Of a stretch of 64,000 nt of DNA, positions 60,009 through 64,000 are shown piece after piece. Origin of the DNA: Stutzerimonas stutzeri (GTDB taxonomy: Bacteria; Pseudomonadota; Gammaproteobacteria; Pseudomonadales; Pseudomonadaceae); assembly GCF_000590475.1 (NCBI RefSeq), contig NZ_CP007441.1:3788660-3852659 (forward strand). The letters are read 5' to 3'. Each line of letters begins with the position of its first letter. The stretch's first letter is position 1. The notes under the pieces are model-generated. The model searched no databases and was not told where the DNA came from. It worked only from the letters and a program-made list of their open reading frames with translations. Both the position numbers and the translations under genes were made by a program.

Positions 60009-61973
60009 ATGCGCCTGAAGTCGCTCACCACACTCAATACATGCCTGCTTGTTGCGATATGCGTCGCACTAGGCGTCACGCTCTGGTGGTCGGAGCGCGC
60101 ACTGCAACGCCCGTATCAACTGATGGACCGCTACCTCGGGCTCTCCCAGCGTTTCGAGCATCAGGTCGCCAGTAACGTCAAAGATTACCTGGCTAGCGGC
60201 AATGCGGTATCCCACAGTGCCGCGCTACAGGCGCTGGATAATCTTTCGACAGATGTGACGGCCTTACCGAGCCAGTTCGCCGACCGGCTACGACCGAGCC
60301 TGGAAGACCTCAGCCGGTTTACCGCAACCGACCTGCTGGCAGCTGGCAAGCTCGCCGGCGACCCACAAGGACTGCTGCTGCAGGCCGAACGAGAGATGGC
60401 CGGCTCACTGACGCAGCTGCACCATTACGCAACGCAAGGCGCCGAAAATTCGGCGGCCAGGGAGTATCAGACCCCACTCTTCGAAGCTGCCCGTCAACTG
60501 CCACGCCTGAGCCACGCGCGCGGAAAGCTGGTCAGCAGCGGGCAGGATGAGCTGGCGATAGAAGTGGAACAGGCCCTGCAGGCGCTGGGCAAGGAAGCGG
60601 ACACGCTCGATGCGCTGCCCTTGCTCGGCGTCGCCAGTGCACAACGTTCGGGAGCCAGTGCCTTCGCCGCATTGCTGGACCTCGGCGAACAACAGGAGCA
60701 GGCAAGCGAAGACCAAGGAGTCGCGCTGAAACGTGAACTGCTTGGCCTGATCAATCGCTACCCCGCCGAACTTCAACGAACACGCGAACTGATCCGCCAG
60801 CGCAGCGAGTTGATGGCTAGCAGCGAGCAGAAAATCGCGACGTTGCAGCGGGCACTTGCCGAGCTCGAGCCGGTAATCCGTGCCGAACATGGGCGCATCC
60901 AGCTGGAGGTACGACTCATCCAGGGCTCGATCATTGCGCTGATACTGCTGATTGCGCTCGCCATCGACCGTTTGCAGCGCCAGGTCACGCGCGCGTTGGG
61001 ACAACTCGCTCCGACGTTATCCGCTTGGGCTCAGGGCGATTTCGGCGTGGCTGCGCAACTCAAGTCGAAAACCCCAGAAATGATCGAAATCGCGGCATCG
61101 TTGAATCAACTGCGCAGTTACATGCTGATGCTGGTCGGCACACTGCGCCAACAGGCCCAGGAGGTGGATCACAGCAGCCGCACCCTGGCCCAGATGAGCA
61201 GTGACCTGCATGAGGGCGCCAGCCGGCAGACCGACGACACCGCGCAGATCCGCGATTCGCTGAGCGAACTGGAAGCGACCATTCAGGACGTGGCCAACGG
61301 TGCAAGTCAGACCGCAGAAGCTAGCCGAGCGGCAGGCCAGGCAGTCAGTCATGGGCAGCAGGTGATCAGCCAGAGCCTCACCGGCCTACAGGGCCTCGTC
61401 AGCGAAGTACGGCATAACGCCCAGGCCATCGAGCAGCTGGCTGATGAAACCAGCGTCATTGGTAAAGTGCTTATCGTTATCCGCTCCATCGCCGAGCAGA
61501 CAAATCTCCTGGCTCTGAATGCCGCTATCGAGGCGGCCCGGGCCGGCGAACAGGGCCGAGGTTTCGCCGTTGTTGCCGATGAAGTCCGCACATTGGCTCA
61601 GCGCACCAGCGGTGCCACCGAGGAGATACAGCAGCTGATCGGCAATCTACAGAGGGCTGCTCATCAATCTGTAGCGGCCATGCGAACTCAGGTGAATCAT
61701 GCCGAAGCCACCGCCGAGCTGGCCGAGACAGCTGATCTGGCGTTGAACCAGATTGTCACCACGATTGGCACCATTGAGCATATGGCGGAGCAGATCGAAT
61801 CGGCCACTGCACAGCAGAGCGATGCCGTGAGCGAAATCCGTGAGCATAGCGAGCGCATCCACCAGTTGGGCGACAGCAACCTGGAACACATCAGCCGCGG
61901 CCGCGAGCAGAGCGAGCAGATGCTGCGCCTGGCAGGAGACCTGAACCAGGCGACGCTTGCGTTTAAATACTAA
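60009..61973 (+). CDS. Methyl-accepting chemotaxis protein
   Basis: This 654-aa receptor has a first membrane helix (about 8-30, LTTLNTCLLVAICVALGVTLWW), a helical sensor region (about 35-300), a second helix (about 303-325, QGSIIALILLIALAIDRL), a HAMP-like region and a cytoplasmic domain with the conserved tip EQTNLLALNAAIEAARAGEQGRGFAVVADEVR. The ligand is unknown. ATG at 60009 follows GGAGG by five bases; TTG at 59997 is less likely. It starts 48 bases after the diguanylate cyclase on the same strand, so the two may be co-transcribed and couple motility to c-di-GMP. Confidence 0.9.
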   Translation: MRLKSLTTLNTCLLVAICVALGVTLWWSERALQRPYQLMDRYLGLSQRFEHQVASNVKDYLASGNAVSHSAALQALDNLSTDVTALPSQFADRLRPSLEDLSRFTATDLLAAGKLAGDPQGLLLQAEREMAGSLTQLHHYATQGAENSAAREYQTPLFEAARQLPRLSHARGKLVSSGQDELAIEVEQALQALGKEADTLDALPLLGVASAQRSGASAFAALLDLGEQQEQASEDQGVALKRELLGLINRYPAELQRTRELIRQRSELMASSEQKIATLQRALAELEPVIRAEHGRIQLEVRLIQGSIIALILLIALAIDRLQRQVTRALGQLAPTLSAWAQGDFGVAAQLKSKTPEMIEIAASLNQLRSYMLMLVGTLRQQAQEVDHSSRTLAQMSSDLHEGASRQTDDTAQIRDSLSELEATIQDVANGASQTAEASRAAGQAVSHGQQVISQSLTGLQGLVSEVRHNAQAIEQLADETSVIGKVLIVIRSIAEQTNLLALNAAIEAARAGEQGRGFAVVADEVRTLAQRTSGATEEIQQLIGNLQRAAHQSVAAMRTQVNHAEATAELAETADLALNQIVTTIGTIEHMAEQIESATAQQSDAVSEIREHSERIHQLGDSNLEHISRGREQSEQMLRLAGDLNQATLAFKY

Positions 61974-62026
61974 CGCGACGGCCTCACCGTTTGACCCCGT
62001 CACGGAAGCCCGTGGCGGGGGCATGA

Positions 62027-64000
62027 TCAGCGCGGCGCAACAGGACGCTGCGACGGCTTGCGGTTCTTGCCAGATGGTTTAGCGCCGCCTGCAGCCGCCT
62101 TGCGCCGCGCGTCAGCGGCCGCCTTGGCCTGCTCACGCTTATCCCAGGCATTGCCATCGTGACTGCGCGGCGGCAGGCCGTTGTGCTGGGTGAGAATCTT
62201 GCCGCCTTGCCCCGCCTTTTTGCTGCCCACCGGGGTCGAATTCTTGCGCCGGGCGCTCTGGTAGCCTTCGGCCGCGGGTTGGTGCGCCGGGATCAGTTGA
62301 TTTTTGCCACTGCCAATCAGGTCGGCACGTCCCATCCGCTGCAAGGCTTCGCGCAGCATCGGCCAGCCTTTCGGATCGTGATAGCGCAGGAAGGCCTTAT
62401 GCAAACGGCGCTGCTCTTCGCTCTTGACGATAGCAACACCTTCGCTCTTATAAGTAACCTTGCGCAGTGGGTTCTTGCCGCTGTGGTACATCGCCGTGGC
62501 GCTGGCCATCGGTGACGGATAGAAGGCCTGCACCTGATCAGCGCGGAAGCCGTTGGCTTTGAGCCACAGTGCGAGGTTCATCATGTCCTCGTCAGTGGTC
62601 CCCGGATGCGCAGCGATGAAGTACGGGATCAGGTACTGCTCCTTACCCGCCTCCTTCGAATACTTGTCGAACATGCGCTTGAACTTGTCGTAGCTGCCGA
62701 TCCCCGGCTTCATCATTTTGTCCAGCGGTCCGCGCTCGGTATGTTCCGGAGCGATCTTCAGGTAACCGCCGACATGATGAGTGACCAGCTCTTTTACATA
62801 TTCCGGCGACTCGACCGCCAGGTCGTAGCGCAGTCCCGACGCGATCAGGATCTTCTTCACGCCTGGCAGCGCGCGCGCTTTGCGGTACAGCTCGATCAAC
62901 GAGCTGTGGTCGGTATTGAGGTTCTCGCAGATGCCTGGGTACACGCACGACGGCTTGCGGCAGTGCGTTTCGATCTCTGGGCTCTTGCAGGCGATGCGGT
63001 ACATATTGGCGGTCGGCCCGCCGAGGTCCGACACAACACCGGTGAAGCCCGGCAGCTTCTTCATTTCCTCGATCTCATTGAGGATCGATTCGTGCGAGCG
63101 GTTCTGGATGATCCGGCCTTCGTGCTCGGTGATCGAGCAGAACGTGCAGCCGCCGAAACAGCCACGCATGATGTTTACCGAGAAGCGAATCATGTCGTAG
63201 GCCGGAATCTTCTCGCCACCATAGGACGGATGCGGCACGCGCGCGTATGGCGAGGCGAACACGTAATCCATCTCCTCAGTGGTCAGCGGGATCGGCGGCG
63301 GATTCAGCCAGATATCGTGATCGCCATGGCGCTGCACCAGCGCACGCGCGTTACCGGGGTTGGTTTCCAGATGCAAGACACGGTTGGCATGAGCATATAG
63401 GGCGGAGTCGTTGCGGACCTTTTCAAACGACGGCAGACGAATCACCGTCTTGTCGCGCTCGATCTGCGGGTTCGGCAGCAGTTGGACAACCTTGGCCTCG
63501 TTCGGGTCTTCGACGGCGCCCTTTTCCTGCTCGATCGCGCAGGCTTGCAGATCCTGGGTATTCACATAGGGGTTGATGATCTTGTCGACCTTGCCGGGGC
63601 GATCGATGCGGGTCGAGTCGATTTCGAACCAACCCTGGGGCGCGTCACGACGGATAAAGGCGGTACCGCGCACATCGGTAATCTGCTCGACCGATTCACC
63701 ACGCGCCATCCGCTGCGCCACCTCGACGATGGCACGCTCGGCGTTGCCGTACAGAAGGATATCCGCGGTCGCGTCCATCAGGATCGAGCGGCGAACCTTG
63801 TCCGACCAGTAATCGTAATGAGCGATCCGGCGCAGCGAGGCCTCGATGCCGCCGAGTACCACTGGGACGTGCTTGTAGGCCTCCTTACAACGCTGGCTAT
63901 AGACCAGGCTGGCGCGATCCGGACGCTTCCCGGCCAGGCCACCTGCCGTGTAGGCATCGTCGGAACGGACCTTTCGGTCGGCCGTGTAGCGGTTGATCAT
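62027..64000 (-). CDS. YgiQ-family radical SAM protein (5' end outside window)
   Basis: This frame codes for at least 657 residues and runs to the window edge, so the N-terminus (about 80-100 residues in relatives) is missing. The radical SAM cysteines are in MRGCFGGCTFCSI (CxxxCxxC); other conserved blocks are LVYSQRCKEAYKHVPVVLGGIEASLRRIAHYDYWSDKVRRSIL and KIAPEHTERGPLDKMMKPG. A basic low-complexity C-terminal tail (about 600-657, rich in Lys, Ala and Gly) is typical. The internal Met at 64000 is not the start. The substrate is not known. Confidence 0.88.
   Translation of the reverse strand: MINRYTADRKVRSDDAYTAGGLAGKRPDRASLVYSQRCKEAYKHVPVVLGGIEASLRRIAHYDYWSDKVRRSILMDATADILLYGNAERAIVEVAQRMARGESVEQITDVRGTAFIRRDAPQGWFEIDSTRIDRPGKVDKIINPYVNTQDLQACAIEQEKGAVEDPNEAKVVQLLPNPQIERDKTVIRLPSFEKVRNDSALYAHANRVLHLETNPGNARALVQRHGDHDIWLNPPPIPLTTEEMDYVFASPYARVPHPSYGGEKIPAYDMIRFSVNIMRGCFGGCTFCSITEHEGRIIQNRSHESILNEIEEMKKLPGFTGVVSDLGGPTANMYRIACKSPEIETHCRKPSCVYPGICENLNTDHSSLIELYRKARALPGVKKILIASGLRYDLAVESPEYVKELVTHHVGGYLKIAPEHTERGPLDKMMKPGIGSYDKFKRMFDKYSKEAGKEQYLIPYFIAAHPGTTDEDMMNLALWLKANGFRADQVQAFYPSPMASATAMYHSGKNPLRKVTYKSEGVAIVKSEEQRRLHKAFLRYHDPKGWPMLREALQRMGRADLIGSGKNQLIPAHQPAAEGYQSARRKNSTPVGSKKAGQGGKILTQHNGLPPRSHDGNAWDKREQAKAAADARRKAAAGGAKPSGKNRKPSQRPVAPR

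Overview
The window is high-GC gammaproteobacterial DNA that looks like a member of the Pseudomonas stutzeri complex (Stutzerimonas). The evidence is protein-level similarity, recalled from memory, to P. aeruginosa for almost every housekeeping gene, P. aeruginosa-like gene neighbourhoods (clpB-pgeF-rluD-bamD-PP0621-pilS-pilR; nfi/ampD/ampE/chemoreceptor; nadC with the DUF1631 gene), and the end of a chromosomal integron cassette array whose attC sites share a 43-bp identical core. No database search was possible, so all names rest on recognised motifs and on recalled family members.

Layout. 1-1078: distal part of an integron cassette array with three attC sites and two small membrane-protein cassettes. 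1079-1446: unassigned sequence next to the array. 1447-6579: ICL/PEP-mutase family enzyme, secreted phytase/esterase-like protein, CBS-domain transporter-like protein, small exported protein. 6580-7011: scar with an AraC fragment. 7012-8261: minus-strand operon GFA enzyme, VOC protein, GIY-YIG protein. 8518-10819: zinc-starvation module (Zur-type box, dksA2, COG0523 GTPase, DUF1826). 10877-12123: Csp3-type copper storage protein and YigZ. 12124-12592: long non-coding gap with two consensus DnaA boxes. 12593-17676: adenine deaminase, a LysR/oxidoreductase pair, and a Bcr/CflA exporter facing a TtgR-like TetR regulator with a TtgR-type operator between them. 17720-20943: copper efflux (copZ, copA, cueR, CueR box). 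20992-27607: small membrane protein, bacterioferritin and a complete tripartite RND efflux operon. 27608-34362: REP-like repeats, RIO1-type kinase, ada, TatD nuclease, two DUF genes and a chemoreceptor.

34615-47352: ampE, ampD, endonuclease V, a GlxA-like regulator, zapE, trpS, a hydrolase, zapG, nadC, DUF1631, DUF3094 and ndh. 47454-52393: terminator, tRNA-Lys, tRNA-Pro and tRNA-Asn, then clpB, pgeF and rluD. 52669-57039: bamD, a small zinc-ribbon protein, pilS and pilR (type IV pilus control). 57076-64000: DUF2333, a double-receiver diguanylate cyclase, a second chemoreceptor, and a ygiQ gene whose start lies outside the window.

The accessory character is concentrated in the first 12 kb. 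The rest is mostly core genome. The features most worth following up are the integron tail and its odd cassettes, the GFA-VOC-GIY-YIG operon, the DnaA-box gap, the TtgR-like operator controlling an MFS rather than an RND pump, and a few proteins with unusual domain content (TrpS with a C-terminal extension, a cyclase with a degenerate receiver). I did not find a clear, wholly new multi-gene system; the candidates are stated with their limits.
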